From a virus: a stretch of DNA of 24,032 bases. The first letter of the stretch is position 1. Each line of letters begins with the position of its first letter. A program made the position numbers and the translations under genes. The notes beneath the pieces were generated by a model. The model was not told where the DNA came from and searched no databases. It worked only from the letters and a program-made list of their open reading frames with translations. Below are positions 7,504 through 16,105 of this stretch, in pieces. Location of the stretch: positions 1 through 24,032 of the IMG/VR virus record IMGVR_UViG_3300036780_000008. One strand, given 5' to 3'.

Positions 7504-8700
7504 TTAAGCTGCCGTTGTTACATTAGTCCAAGTAGTAGAACCATCTGTATTAACATAAAGACGTGTACTAGTACTTGAGCCTGCAACGTTCATATATAGC
7601 GAACCTTGTGCGGCCGATACTGTTGGAGCTCCTGTTCCAAAGTACACACCTAAATGTGCTGTAGAAGACATTAGATAAGCAGTATCTACTGCTCCTCCAG
7701 ATGGAACTGCGGTACCTGAGAATATAGTATGTTTCCCAGTAGTAACTAAAGATGTGCCTGTCGCTGCCCCTAAAACTGGAGTTACTAAAGTTGGAGTAGT
7801 AGCTAAGACTGCTGAACCTGTTCCAGTAACAGCAGTAACACTAGTACCATTAATCTTAAAGGAGTTACCAGTACCTGCAGTATCAAATAACTTATTAGTC
7901 AAGGTATCAGTAGTCGCTCTACCTACGTAAGTATCTGTACCTTGGAAGGTGAGAGTCGTAGAATCTGTTCCTGCTAAAGTAAGACTATTATTAACTGTTA
8001 ATGTCTTCCCACTAGCAACAGTTAAAGTACCTGTAGTAGAAGTTATAGTTAAACCATTAAGTGTAGTTACTGTAGCTACTCCTAAAGCAGGAGAAGCAAA
8101 CGAAGGAGAACTAGACATCACTACGGAACCGGTCCCCGTTACAGAAGTAATTGGGGTTCCGTTAATATAGAATAGATTACCTGTTCCAGCTGTATCAAAA
8201 GTTTTATTGGTTAAAATATCCGTAGTAGCTTTACCAATCAGAGTATCATTAGCAGAAGGTAGAGTTAATGTTCCTGTTGCAGTGGATGCCGCTTGCAATG
8301 TAGTAGATCCACCTGAACTCCCTGTAAAGATAGCGGTGGCAAAGGAATTAGCTCCTGAAGAACTCCACGTGACATCGAAATTAGTATTGGAGTTTTTAAC
8401 TAGAGACTGACCTGTAGTTCCTCCAACTGGCAAAGGATTGACTGTAATAGACCCTCCTCCACTAATTGTTGAGACATCTACTAACCTAAGAGGTTCAAAG
8501 CTACTTATAGGTAATGGTAGATTCATAATCCTGTTTGAATTCATATCAAGAGAAGAACCCATCTGATTAGGAGAGGTTCCGTCTCTAGATAATGTATTAT
8601 CAAACGCAGTTTGAATTGTAGAAAAGTTAAAGTTTAAGTCAGCTGTAGCAGAAGTATCATTCTGCAAGCTAGCAAAGGTTGTAAGCGATATCTTATCCAT
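7504..8700 (-). CDS. Tail fibre/spike-like protein with duplicated repeats
   Basis: A 398-residue protein whose first ~75 residues follow a phage fibre N-terminal pattern: MDKISLTTFASLQNDTSAT, then FSTIQTAFDNTLSRDGTSP, then QMGSSLDMNSNRIMNLPLP. The rest is Thr/Ser/Gly-rich beta-type sequence with two long internal copies: TTDILTNKTFDTAGTGN...INGTPITSVTGTGSVV and TTDTLTNKLFDTAGTGN...INGTSVTAVTGTGSAV. The C-terminus (GAPTVSAAQGSLYMNVAGSS, then TRLYVNTDGSTTWTNV) looks like the closing beta domain seen in other phage fibre proteins. It probably forms a trimeric fibre or spike used for host binding. The start overlaps the end of the small coiled-coil gene by 8 bases; no strong Shine-Dalgarno site is seen, so coupling is likely. 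Confidence 0.7.
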   Translation of the reverse strand: MDKISLTTFASLQNDTSATADLNFNFSTIQTAFDNTLSRDGTSPNQMGSSLDMNSNRIMNLPLPISSFEPLRLVDVSTISGGGSITVNPLPVGGTTGQSLVKNSNTNFDVTWSSSGANSFATAIFTGSSGGSTTLQAASTATGTLTLPSANDTLIGKATTDILTNKTFDTAGTGNLFYINGTPITSVTGTGSVVMSSSPSFASPALGVATVTTLNGLTITSTTGTLTVASGKTLTVNNSLTLAGTDSTTLTFQGTDTYVGRATTDTLTNKLFDTAGTGNSFKINGTSVTAVTGTGSAVLATTPTLVTPVLGAATGTSLVTTGKHTIFSGTAVPSGGAVDTAYLMSSTAHLGVYFGTGAPTVSAAQGSLYMNVAGSSTSTRLYVNTDGSTTWTNVTTAA

Positions 8701-8839
8701 CTTGTTTTATTTCCTCAGAATGACTAAGCCAATGCTTACATTCTTGTATAGCACCATCGTAAGCAGCGAGAGTTACTTTAATTTGCTCTCGTTCTTGCTC
8801 TAGAAGTTGTAGCCGTTCTTCTAACTTTTCTTTAATCAT
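8693..8839 (-). CDS. Small coiled-coil phage protein (48 residues)
   Basis: An ORF found by reading the gap between two fibre-like genes: ATG at 8839, stop at 8693-8695, 48 residues. It begins MIKEKLEERLQLLEQEREQ, continues IKVTLAAYDGAIQECKHWL and ends SHSEEIKQDG. The first half is strongly helical with leucine/glutamate heptads. Short proteins with this 'coiled coil then (A/F)-x-D-G-A-I-Q-x-C' shape occur in many phage structural modules as I recall, without known function. It starts 1 base before the upstream stop codon ends and overlaps the fibre gene start by 8 bases, which supports real, coupled translation. It may be a chaperone or trimerisation helper for the fibre, which is speculation. 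Confidence 0.65.
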   Translation of the reverse strand: MIKEKLEERLQLLEQEREQIKVTLAAYDGAIQECKHWLSHSEEIKQDG

Positions 8840-8840
8840 A

Positions 8841-9377
8841 TTATGATGTAGCGAACGGAGTTGCAAGAGTTCCGGAAGCAGTCACCGTACCTTCAATAGT
8901 CCATACAGTAGAAGTAACGCAGGTAATCGAGAAAGTATCCCCGATAGATGCACCACCAGTGGTCGTACCATTCAGATTAACTGATCTAATAGTAGAACCA
9001 TCTGCATCGTATCTAGTTACAGTCAGAGACTTATCAAAGTTAAGCCCGCCTGCAAGAAATACCGAAGATGGGGTAATAATCTTATAGGTATTGCTAGTAC
9101 AAACAGTACCGACGATAAACTTATAAGTAGTCCCCACTACAGCTGCAGGCAAAGTAATAGTAGAACCTGTTAAGCTATTTAGAGTAAAGATAGTACCGGT
9201 TTGTGTAGAAGTAGGTGATAGAGTAGTAGTGGTAACACTTGCGGTATTTGCCGAACCAGTGCCCCCCACTAAAGAATTACTACCAGTGCTCGTTTTAGTA
9301 TTGGGCATGGAAGCGCCCGTAGTAATGGAGTTAACGATCAAATCGTTACCGCCTAAGTCGAGAGGCCTTGATGCCAT
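8841..9377 (-). CDS. Virion surface/fibre-like protein
   Basis: A 178-residue, Thr/Ser/Gly-rich protein starting MASRPLDLGGNDLIVNSITT. The stretch TIFTLNSLTGSTITLPAAVV, then GTTYKFIVG (about residues 62-90), and VWTIEGTVTASGTLATPF at the end look like a beta-sandwich capsid-associated or fibre domain. The Shine-Dalgarno site is good (AGGAG nine bases upstream of ATG). It follows the capsid and one other virion gene, separated from them by a hairpin at 9410-9431. A head decoration or fibre role is plausible; no family is recognised with certainty. No enzyme motif or membrane segment is visible. Confidence 0.5.
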   Translation of the reverse strand: MASRPLDLGGNDLIVNSITTGASMPNTKTSTGSNSLVGGTGSANTASVTTTTLSPTSTQTGTIFTLNSLTGSTITLPAAVVGTTYKFIVGTVCTSNTYKIITPSSVFLAGGLNFDKSLTVTRYDADGSTIRSVNLNGTTTGGASIGDTFSITCVTSTVWTIEGTVTASGTLATPFATS

Positions 9378-9409
9378 TATTTGTTTCTCCTTGATTATTT
9401 AAGTATAGC

Positions 9410-9431
9410 AAGGGAGATTTTACTCCCCCTT
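9410..9431 (-). terminator. Hairpin between head and fibre genes, possible partial terminator or processing site
   Basis: On the minus strand AAGGGGGAG pairs with CTCCCTT around a TAAAAT loop (two extra G in the 5' arm). There is no uridine run after it; the sequence continues GCTATACTTAAAT. It is therefore weak as a terminator and could instead slow RNA decay or act as a processing site that keeps capsid mRNA abundant. The TATACT after it has no matching -35 at the right distance. Confidence 0.35.
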
Positions 9432-9443
9432 ACCATATGTAGA

Positions 9444-10169
9444 TTAGTACGTGATATTACCGTAGACCGTGTATCTGACACGAACCTTGATAAGACCATT
9501 GGTAAACGTACCAGTAGCAATCGTAGACAACCACGCACTTGTAGGAAGCGGAGTAATTGCATTAGTCACTAGTGGCATCGCTGAACCAACCCAACCCCCT
9601 CCGCCGGCAACGTTAGAAGCCGTGGCATACAACAAACCAGTAGAACCTGGTTGAGTAAAAAGGGTCTTGTACCCAGCAGTTCCTATGTTTACGATAAGCA
9701 TAGCTTTCACAATTTGATCGCCTGCTGCACCACCATTAGGAGTTACTTGGACAAAGGAAGAACCAGTAGGCGAAGGTGAAGTCGTAACCAAACCTATCGA
9801 AAAACTTGTTCCACCAGTTGCAGCAACCAACGTCTCAACTTCCACAGATTCAATAAAGATCTGTGAATTAGTGATCTGAAGGACACTGTTAGTTGTAGTT
9901 ATTTGGGGTGCACTTTGCTGCAATGGCATAAACGTAGTCATCGATTGAATACCAGCTGCTCCTGGCGTACCTGTTCCAGAGAACGTAGTTGGTGCAGCAG
10001 GAACTGTAATTCCAGATGCAGTCAACTGATACGGGACAAAAGCAACTAATTGTTCGACTTCTCGCGTTTCACCATAAACAAGGTAGTCACCACCAAGTTC
10101 GGGAATAGTCTTCTGCGTACCATACTGGAGCGGAAGACCGTCATCGTTAAACCAAAATCCTGTTGACAT
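9444..10169 (-). CDS. Probable virion protein next to capsid (decoration protein candidate)
   Basis: A 241-residue protein beginning MSTGFWFNDDGLPLQYGTQK and containing ETREVEQLVAFVPYQLTASG near residues 35-54. The middle is Thr/Ser/Gly-rich, with SQIFIESVEVETLVAATGG, and it ends LIKVRVRYTVYGNITY. The ATG is preceded by an almost complete Shine-Dalgarno sequence (AAGGAGGTGAT), the strongest in the late operon, so high expression is likely. It follows the capsid candidate by 12 bases. High expression right after the capsid gene fits a major virion component such as a head decoration protein, but no family signature is recognised. No membrane segment or cysteine pair is visible. Confidence 0.55.
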   Translation of the reverse strand: MSTGFWFNDDGLPLQYGTQKTIPELGGDYLVYGETREVEQLVAFVPYQLTASGITVPAAPTTFSGTGTPGAAGIQSMTTFMPLQQSAPQITTTNSVLQITNSQIFIESVEVETLVAATGGTSFSIGLVTTSPSPTGSSFVQVTPNGGAAGDQIVKAMLIVNIGTAGYKTLFTQPGSTGLLYATASNVAGGGGWVGSAMPLVTNAITPLPTSAWLSTIATGTFTNGLIKVRVRYTVYGNITY

Positions 10170-10181
10170 TATATCACCTCC

Positions 10182-11138
10182 TTACGTCACAATAGTTGTT
10201 GAAGTAAGAACAGTGACCATGTTCTCAGGACGGTATAGCTTAAAGCCATACTCAGCGATGGTTAAATATTCATCTTGCTGAAGATCCTTGTTGAACTCGT
10301 TATAGACCGTAGGCATCTGTCTGAAGCCTCCGATCCATGGCATAGTATCGCCAGGAGCAGCAGAGAAGAAGTAGTTAGCCACGCCACTGGTCACAGTAAC
10401 GCCGTTAATTGTTTCCGAAGCAATTGCAGGGAGATAGTTAGAAACATAGACATCGAAGCCATAGAGATTGAAACGGAATTTGAATCCCGTAACAGCTCCA
10501 GACTTAATGACATCTTCCCACATCGGCATCGGAGACAATAGATTAACAGTATTAGCTTGAGTTTGCATCGTGTATGCAACGGTAGGATCAACAATCGCAA
10601 CCAGGTTTATCAAAGGAACATTAGCCTTTACAAGGGCATAGTGAGCCTTAGCGAAATCCTGGAATGCGAGAGCTTGATTGACACCGGAGCCTACGAAACG
10701 ATGGTTTGCTGTGTTAATTACATTTAAGCTACTAGCAGTCTGTCCAGCATTAGCAACAGCAAGAATCCGAGTCTCGACCGCTTCCATAAGAGAACGGTGT
10801 TGACGGGGAACGAAGGCAGCAACTACATCAGCTGAGTAGAAGCTATCTCTCTTGAATTTTTCCGAAATGGCATGTGCTGAATACTTGTATTGATCAAAAT
10901 TGAATACAAAGTTACCAGTAGCCATCGCATTGTACTTAATCGCCTGCCCCTCAGTGAAGTCGGCAGTTTCTGCCTCACCAATTGAAGGAATATTGATTTG
11001 CGTACCATCCGGGAAATCTTGGATAATGCGGACAAACTTCATAGCATTCAGCTCATCTAAGAGCAACTCTTTGATCTGACGAGACCACAGATTTGTTCTT
11101 AGAAGATTAGCTGTGTTGGCATCATTAAAGCCAGCCAT
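10182..11138 (-). CDS. Major capsid protein (HK97-type fold, probable)
   Basis: A 318-residue protein placed straight after a scaffold-like gene and expressed from a strong Shine-Dalgarno site (AAGGAGACAAACTG before ATG). The N-terminal part (LWSRQIKELLLDELNAMKFV, about residues 17-36) followed by GTQINIPSIGEAETADF fits the N-arm and early strands of HK97-like capsids. KANVPLINLVAIVDPTVAYT near 171-190 fits the P-domain pattern, and the C-terminal MPWIGGFRQMPTVYNEFN, then EYGFKLYRPENMVTVLT, fits the closing strands. No cleaved prohead protease target is seen. The length is typical for small-genome phages. Codon use looks more G+C rich than in the scaffold and portal genes, as expected if translation is tuned for abundance. 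Identification is from context and pattern. Confidence 0.75.
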   Translation of the reverse strand: MAGFNDANTANLLRTNLWSRQIKELLLDELNAMKFVRIIQDFPDGTQINIPSIGEAETADFTEGQAIKYNAMATGNFVFNFDQYKYSAHAISEKFKRDSFYSADVVAAFVPRQHRSLMEAVETRILAVANAGQTASSLNVINTANHRFVGSGVNQALAFQDFAKAHYALVKANVPLINLVAIVDPTVAYTMQTQANTVNLLSPMPMWEDVIKSGAVTGFKFRFNLYGFDVYVSNYLPAIASETINGVTVTSGVANYFFSAAPGDTMPWIGGFRQMPTVYNEFNKDLQQDEYLTIAEYGFKLYRPENMVTVLTSTTIVT

Positions 11139-11164
11139 CAGTTTGTCTCCTTAGTTAGGGTTTG

Positions 11165-11941
11165 TTAGCCGTCTCCATAGACTTTAAAGTCTCCATCCAT
11201 GAACGCGGTTCCGAGTTCTTGCATGTCTTTATCCATCTGGACGGCAATCTTTGGATCGTAATAGATTTTAGGATTCTTGGCTTTAAGATCTTGGTAATAA
11301 GACCAAGTACGCTTCTGGCTACCCTTTTGGTTAAAGTTGTCGCTTATTCGGGTAGAACGAGGCGGTGTTTGGAAGTTTTGCTGTTGAACTTGAGTATCTA
11401 ATCCAAACATTCTATAAAAGACCGTTGGATTATCTCTAGCCAAGTTATTGGCATATTCTTCTGTTATTCCTAATTCATCTATCTGTTGCTTAAGAACATC
11501 TTGATAATTAGAACCAAGACGTTCCTTCAGTCTGTTCCTTACAGAGTTGAAATTATCATTCTGCTTCTTAGAAGTTTCATGTTCTTGTATCTTACTAGAC
11601 ACAAGACTTTCAATCTGTTGGGAATCTAATCCAGGCTTATCCACTTTCGCAGTTATGGTGTTTTCGCTAATTGCAGGTTGCTGGGAAGGCTGTTTATGTA
11701 GTTGGTCAATAAACTCTTCTAGCTTAGCTCTGGCTTCATAGTCTTCTTTCAACTTTAGATAATCTCTTCGAAGTTCGTCCTTCTGCATTTCTAAAGTCTT
11801 TATGTAGTGGTCTGATTGCCACTTACCTTTTGCAAGTTCTTGCTGGTCTCTGAACTTCTTACCTTCTCCCACAAGTTCTTGATAGAAATCTTGTGGTTCT
11901 TGAGGTGGGGTCGCCTCTATATCTAATAGATTATCGGTCAT
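11165..11941 (-). CDS. Capsid scaffolding-like protein
   Basis: A 258-residue, highly charged, Q/E/K-rich protein without hydrophobic core segments. Residues ~45-90 (YIKTLEMQKDELRRDYLKLK, then EDYEARAKLEEFIDQLHKQ) form a clear coiled coil, and another helical region follows (SSKIQEHETSKKQNDNFNSV). The C-terminus KIYYDPKIAVQMDKDMQELG is acidic/basic amphipathic, as in scaffolds that bind capsid with their C-terminal helix. It has a CAGGAG Shine-Dalgarno site and lies between the portal group and capsid, the normal place for a scaffold that directs procapsid assembly and then leaves. No protease motif is seen, so removal rather than self-cleavage is likelier. Confidence 0.7.
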   Translation of the reverse strand: MTDNLLDIEATPPQEPQDFYQELVGEGKKFRDQQELAKGKWQSDHYIKTLEMQKDELRRDYLKLKEDYEARAKLEEFIDQLHKQPSQQPAISENTITAKVDKPGLDSQQIESLVSSKIQEHETSKKQNDNFNSVRNRLKERLGSNYQDVLKQQIDELGITEEYANNLARDNPTVFYRMFGLDTQVQQQNFQTPPRSTRISDNFNQKGSQKRTWSYYQDLKAKNPKIYYDPKIAVQMDKDMQELGTAFMDGDFKVYGDG

Positions 11942-12217
11942 TTAATCTCCTGGTAGTAATATTTTCTGATTGTCTATGTCGACTAATTTCTTTGCAACTG
12001 CTAACCCGGCTCTATAACCATTCTTAAATGCTTGTTTATAAGGCCAGTTAGTGTTGTCGTAAGCTTTAGGGTCTAGCTCTGTTCTATCTAATGTTTTCTC
12101 TTCTATCTCCATTAAATCTTTAATACGATTTAAAACTGGTTTAGAAGCTAATACGGTTTCTTTAAATCTGTTTTGCTCTTCTTCTGTAGATAAGTGTGAG
12201 GTCCACTTAGTGTACAT
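11942..12217 (-). CDS. Small head-module protein, unknown
   Basis: A 91-residue protein, MYTKWTSHLSTEEEQNRFKE at the start, then VLNRIKDLMEIEEKTLDR and NWPYKQAFKNGYRAGLAVAK before the end. It is mostly helical and charged. It sits between portal (1 base apart) and scaffold (immediately adjacent) with a good GGAG Shine-Dalgarno site. In several podovirus head modules a protein of about this size lies between portal and scaffold, without known activity. No zinc, nuclease or membrane motif is visible. A role in head assembly is inferred from position only. Confidence 0.6.
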   Translation of the reverse strand: MYTKWTSHLSTEEEQNRFKETVLASKPVLNRIKDLMEIEEKTLDRTELDPKAYDNTNWPYKQAFKNGYRAGLAVAKKLVDIDNQKILLPGD

Positions 12218-14056
12218 TTAGCGTCTCCGCTGTGCTTGAGGGGGAGCTCCTTGTGGTTGTTGTGGTTGCTGAGGTACAACTGATGCTAGAGGATTACCTC
12301 CTTCAGTATCATAGTCTTCACCTTGTCCAGTAGCAGTACCTGCTTCCATATGTAATTGTTCTTGTAGAGCTTGTGTATGTCTCTGAGCATCAGCTTGTTC
12401 AGCTAAAGCTACATACGGTAGAACTACTTGATATTCTTTCAAGTCAAACACATCTTCAAATACTTTAGCCAACTGTACCCCAGAGAAATGCATCATAACA
12501 GTCTGCCACAAAGGTGAGCTAGAAAGTTGAGTTAAGTTCTGGACTAGCTCTGCTTGCTCAGCAAAGTGTCTAGCAGCAATAGGTTTAATCCTACCTACGC
12601 CAGTAATATCTTCTACCGTAAGATCTTGGAATGTAGTTATCTTGAAATCGTCATCAAAGACTTTAATTGAAGTAGTACCCACCATATTACGTCTAGCAAG
12701 TTCTAACATAGCATTTAATACTAATTCTACAATCTGCTCTTCAAACTGAGTTATCTTATTCTGGAACAGTCTACCGGAAGCGTTCTCCAGACGTTGTACT
12801 TCGTATTTAGTCTTCTCACCTGGACTTCTGAAACCCATGGCTTCCTTAGGTGCACCTGCCATAAGCTCCATGGTATTCTCTAGCTTCTCTATCTTCATAT
12901 CAGCTGAGAGAACATCTACCTTCGGAACTACTAGATCTACATCTCCTTCTTCAGAGACGAAGATCTTCTCACCAGGTTGCCATGTATAGTCTTCTACGAA
13001 TCCCTTTATCTTCTGCACTGGAAACGCAGTGAAATCGTAGATGTCAGCCGCCATATTCTCTATGTGATCAAGGCGATACTGCATGCCAACAAGATTATCG
13101 AGAGGACCCATGCCCCAAAGATTATCTTGCTTCTTTCTCCAAGGAGCGTGGAAGATAGGGGGATACCCAAAAAAAGAAGGATTAGACTTGTTACCAATAA
13201 GTTTGTGTCTGTCAACAACCGTTATAACCCTATTGTTCTCAAACGTATCGTTTATATAGTCGTGATAGTCTCCGTAGAAAGTCAGGACTTCCACAAAATC
13301 ACTAAGAAGATAAGCCCTAAAACTAGTGAAACCGTCAACAGCATAGAGCCGATCGCGTTGTATCCAATCTCCTTGAAAAGTCCTTGCGTGGAATCTGATC
13401 TTTTTGAGATAGTTGTAGAGTTCTTCGATTTCCGCTTGATTCTCATCGTTAGTCATCCGATCTAACATCTTCCTAAGTTCACCCATACTTACTATGGATC
13501 TTACAATCTTAGGAGACTGTATATAGTTTTCAGCAGTAGGATTCATAATCATATCCAGAGGACTGATACGTCTTAAAGACGGACCTACAAAGCCTGCTTG
13601 AACTTTATCCTTTTGTTGTACTCTTTGGTCTGTCCATTCAACAGTAGCAAAGCAATTACCAAAATCAATAAAGTCTAGAATTATCTTGTCTAATTCATGC
13701 TTAAATGAAGGTTGCTCTATGCACCAAGACATATAGTTGATAATAGCATCTCGCTTCTGAACAGAATTAGAATCCTTTTCATTAGCTTCCCATATCAACC
13801 ATTTCCTCTTAGGAAATAGAGTAGCAGTATAATTGGAATAGAGATTATCCCTAATCTGACACAACTTAGGTACAGTGGTCTTATTCTTCCAGGGTAATTG
13901 TGAATTGGTTGTCTGAGTAGTGTCTGTTGCATAGACATATCTACGTATCTCTTCCCAATCGTTCTTCTTAACCTGGCGCATAGTATCCCACTCTATGAAC
14001 CGTTCTGTTATCCTTACTGCAAGCTGATCTGGTTCGATCACATTTTGCAGCTCCAT
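12218..14056 (-). CDS. Portal (head-tail connector) protein
   Basis: A 612-residue protein that should form the dodecameric ring through which DNA enters and leaves the head. Portal-like elements are visible: an N-terminal helix with KKNDWEEIRRYVYATDTTQT, the stretch NLWGMGPLDNLVGMQYRLDH near residues 305-324, AADIYDFTAFPVQKIKG near 329-345, and GAPKEAMGFRSPGEKTKYEV near 405-424 followed by a long helix (FQNKITQFEEQIVELVLNAM). The last ~60 residues are Q-, P- and A-rich and probably disordered. It lies downstream of terminase and the HNH gene and upstream of scaffold. There is only a weak ribosome site before ATG. At 612 residues it is longer than T7 connector, nearer to P22-like portals in size. 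Confidence 0.85.
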   Translation of the reverse strand: MELQNVIEPDQLAVRITERFIEWDTMRQVKKNDWEEIRRYVYATDTTQTTNSQLPWKNKTTVPKLCQIRDNLYSNYTATLFPKRKWLIWEANEKDSNSVQKRDAIINYMSWCIEQPSFKHELDKIILDFIDFGNCFATVEWTDQRVQQKDKVQAGFVGPSLRRISPLDMIMNPTAENYIQSPKIVRSIVSMGELRKMLDRMTNDENQAEIEELYNYLKKIRFHARTFQGDWIQRDRLYAVDGFTSFRAYLLSDFVEVLTFYGDYHDYINDTFENNRVITVVDRHKLIGNKSNPSFFGYPPIFHAPWRKKQDNLWGMGPLDNLVGMQYRLDHIENMAADIYDFTAFPVQKIKGFVEDYTWQPGEKIFVSEEGDVDLVVPKVDVLSADMKIEKLENTMELMAGAPKEAMGFRSPGEKTKYEVQRLENASGRLFQNKITQFEEQIVELVLNAMLELARRNMVGTTSIKVFDDDFKITTFQDLTVEDITGVGRIKPIAARHFAEQAELVQNLTQLSSSPLWQTVMMHFSGVQLAKVFEDVFDLKEYQVVLPYVALAEQADAQRHTQALQEQLHMEAGTATGQGEDYDTEGGNPLASVVPQQPQQPQGAPPQAQRRR

Positions 14057-14067
14057 TACTTTACCAA

Positions 14068-14550
14068 CTATGACACCACTCCTTTATAAGTTAAAATATC
14101 TTTGCATAGAGAAAGTAACGCTTGTTCTCCATACGCATTCAAAGCAGTGTTTACTTGGTAACACACGAATCTAACATTTCCTTTAAGATATCCTTTATTG
14201 GAATCTATTCTATCTAAAGAAGGAGCATTAGCTTTAACTGTTTCTATTTTCTCAGGTCTTTGTAAATCGAACTTACGTCCAGATATTGCGCAAAGTCCTT
14301 CCTGACTTTCCCACAACTCTATTAAAAACTTTGGAGTTAAATTAAATTCAAGACTTTGTACTTTAGATCTAAACTTAGCCATCTGACAAAGTTTTCTACA
14401 ACGATATCGATAATCTTTCTTTACTTTATCCCAAGCATCTAATTTAGCATATTTAGATTGACATGATACGGTGCAATAAATTTTCTTATGGTGTTTAGAT
14501 TCAAAAGAAGTTCCGCACCTGCAAATTTTCAAGCTGCTACGCCGCCCCAA
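14068..14550 (-). CDS. HNH endonuclease, probable homing enzyme between terL and portal
   Basis: A 160-residue protein if translation starts at TTG 14550, or 154 if it starts at TTG 14532, which overlaps the terL stop (CTTGA) and seems more likely. There is no ATG before the conserved part. The N-terminus has a zinc-ribbon-like set of cysteines (C10, C12, C26, C30 in the long form). A Lys/Arg-rich helix follows, then LCAISG (87-91) and the HNH core SLDRIDSNKGYLKGNVRFVC (111-130) with VNTALN at 133-138. This matches small phage HNH nucleases that cut DNA at homing sites. It overlaps terL by 4-22 bases and sits between two packaging genes that are often adjacent, so it looks like an inserted mobile gene. 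The target site cannot be seen. Confidence 0.8.
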   Translation of the reverse strand: MGRRSSLKICRCGTSFESKHHKKIYCTVSCQSKYAKLDAWDKVKKDYRYRCRKLCQMAKFRSKVQSLEFNLTPKFLIELWESQEGLCAISGRKFDLQRPEKIETVKANAPSLDRIDSNKGYLKGNVRFVCYQVNTALNAYGEQALLSLCKDILTYKGVVS

Positions 14551-16100
14551 CGTGGATGAAACTGTACTGCATGTTGTTGTAATCTTATCCTAGTAAAGTT
14601 GTTTGAAGGAGCAGTTGAGAAGTCTATTGCTGAAGCTAGAGCATCTTTAACGTCATCATGAGATGGATTAAAATATAGAAGTTCTTCTTCTAAGATCTGG
14701 CAATTACCTCCTGGATAGTGCCAAATCTGATGATTAGCATATTTAGGCTCTAAGACTGCGTTAATCCGTTCATCTTTAGAACCTTGGAATCTGGACGGAC
14801 GGAATTCGTCTACAGACAAGCTCAACCCCATTGGACGTATATAATTATCTTTCAGGTCCTGTACGATTACTGCTTGTGCTACAGATACTTCCGCCCTAAT
14901 CTTTCTAAAGGACCACTTTTCGTAGAGCTTTAGTATTCTATTAAAATACTCAGAAATCTTATCTGTCCGAAATCTATCTATTTCTAATATATAGTAGTTC
15001 TGATAACCGTCTAAACCTATTACTACAATAGACGTATAATCTGCCTTCTTACCTAACGAGAATGCAAAGTCTACCGCAGCTACTACATTTAACGGTTCTC
15101 TCTTGAAGAACCAGTGAAAATCTCTTCTAGATATATAGTTAGGATCATAATACTGAAACAGCTCCCGTTGTATAGGAGATGATTCTACATCATGCGGATC
15201 ATTATAGTATTGGGCTCTAAAATGTAACTTGTTGAGATATTGGGCTCTCTTATCTGCCAACACCTTAGCATCAAAACCGTACCATCTTCCATTTGGAGAT
15301 TGTTGACGTGGCCAGAGGAATTCTCCAGTTCCGTCTCCGATACTTTCGACTGGGTATTCTTTGATCTCGAAAAGAGGTTCCGAACGTATCTTATCACCGA
15401 ATTCATCGTATTCATCAACTTCCATCGATACTAATTCTGAATATAGATCCTTAGGATGATATCTAGTGCCGACTACCCATTCCTTAGAATTAACACCTTC
15501 TACAGAAGACAAGTAAGAATACTGATCTCTAACCTTAGTCCTACCTTCTTCTAAATAGGCATTCCCTTGAACAACAACGTCATCCAAGATAGCTATATCG
15601 CAGTGAAGACCGACAATGTTACTAGTAAGACCTGCGGTAAAGATAGAAGGATCTCGGATCGCCTCTTGTTTACGTAAAGGATGATCTAAAGAGATTTCAC
15701 GTTGAGTCCAGAGTTCTCTCTTAGACTCTTCTTTCTCAACCATATCAGGCCAAAAGAGCCTATAAGTATCCGAAGTAAAGATATCTTTAATAAACTTAAG
15801 TTGCTTAGTAGCAAGGTTTGATGTAGAAGAGATAAGAAGAACCCGTAACGAAGGATCCTTAGTAAGCTCCCAAGCTATTCGGTAAGCAACCAACGTACTC
15901 TTCATATGATCACGAGGAAGCAGAAGTAACTGATGATTCTTGGCATCTTGCCTAGTCCACCACCTTATCACCTCTCTATGCACATTCCCTAGAATACGCC
16001 TAGGATGAACAAGATTAATAAACTTCTCTAAACTTGCTTCTGCTGCTAACTTATGCTGCAGACGATCATCTGTTATTTTACTAGTCTTTTTTCGTATCAC
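14529..16100 (-). CDS. terL: Terminase large subunit
   Basis: A 523-residue ATPase/nuclease that packages DNA into the prohead. The ATPase part has a variant Walker A, LPRDHMKST (residues ~61-69), Walker B DIAILDD (168-174) followed by acidic residues, and the coupling motif VVGTRYHPKDLY (209-220). The nuclease part has the RNase H-like acidic triad candidates D344 in VVAAVDFAF, E404 in IRAEVSVAQ and D486 in HDDVKDALA. The start is GTG at 16100, without a visible Shine-Dalgarno site, 5 bases after the previous stop, so coupling is likely. No obvious small subunit gene lies upstream. Two fibre-like genes precede it instead. Confidence 0.9.
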   Translation of the reverse strand: MIRKKTSKITDDRLQHKLAAEASLEKFINLVHPRRILGNVHREVIRWWTRQDAKNHQLLLLPRDHMKSTLVAYRIAWELTKDPSLRVLLISSTSNLATKQLKFIKDIFTSDTYRLFWPDMVEKEESKRELWTQREISLDHPLRKQEAIRDPSIFTAGLTSNIVGLHCDIAILDDVVVQGNAYLEEGRTKVRDQYSYLSSVEGVNSKEWVVGTRYHPKDLYSELVSMEVDEYDEFGDKIRSEPLFEIKEYPVESIGDGTGEFLWPRQQSPNGRWYGFDAKVLADKRAQYLNKLHFRAQYYNDPHDVESSPIQRELFQYYDPNYISRRDFHWFFKREPLNVVAAVDFAFSLGKKADYTSIVVIGLDGYQNYYILEIDRFRTDKISEYFNRILKLYEKWSFRKIRAEVSVAQAVIVQDLKDNYIRPMGLSLSVDEFRPSRFQGSKDERINAVLEPKYANHQIWHYPGGNCQILEEELLYFNPSHDDVKDALASAIDFSTAPSNNFTRIRLQQHAVQFHPRWGGVAA

Positions 16101-16105
16101 AATGT

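Noticed and set aside
9378-9443. TATACT at about 9403-9408 (minus strand) as a late promoter
   Set aside because: No -35-like hexamer at 16-18 bases upstream; that position is inside a G-run hairpin.
12977-13465. 162-residue plus-strand frame inside the portal gene
   Set aside because: Antisense shadow; no ribosome site or protein-like pattern, while the portal frame is clear.
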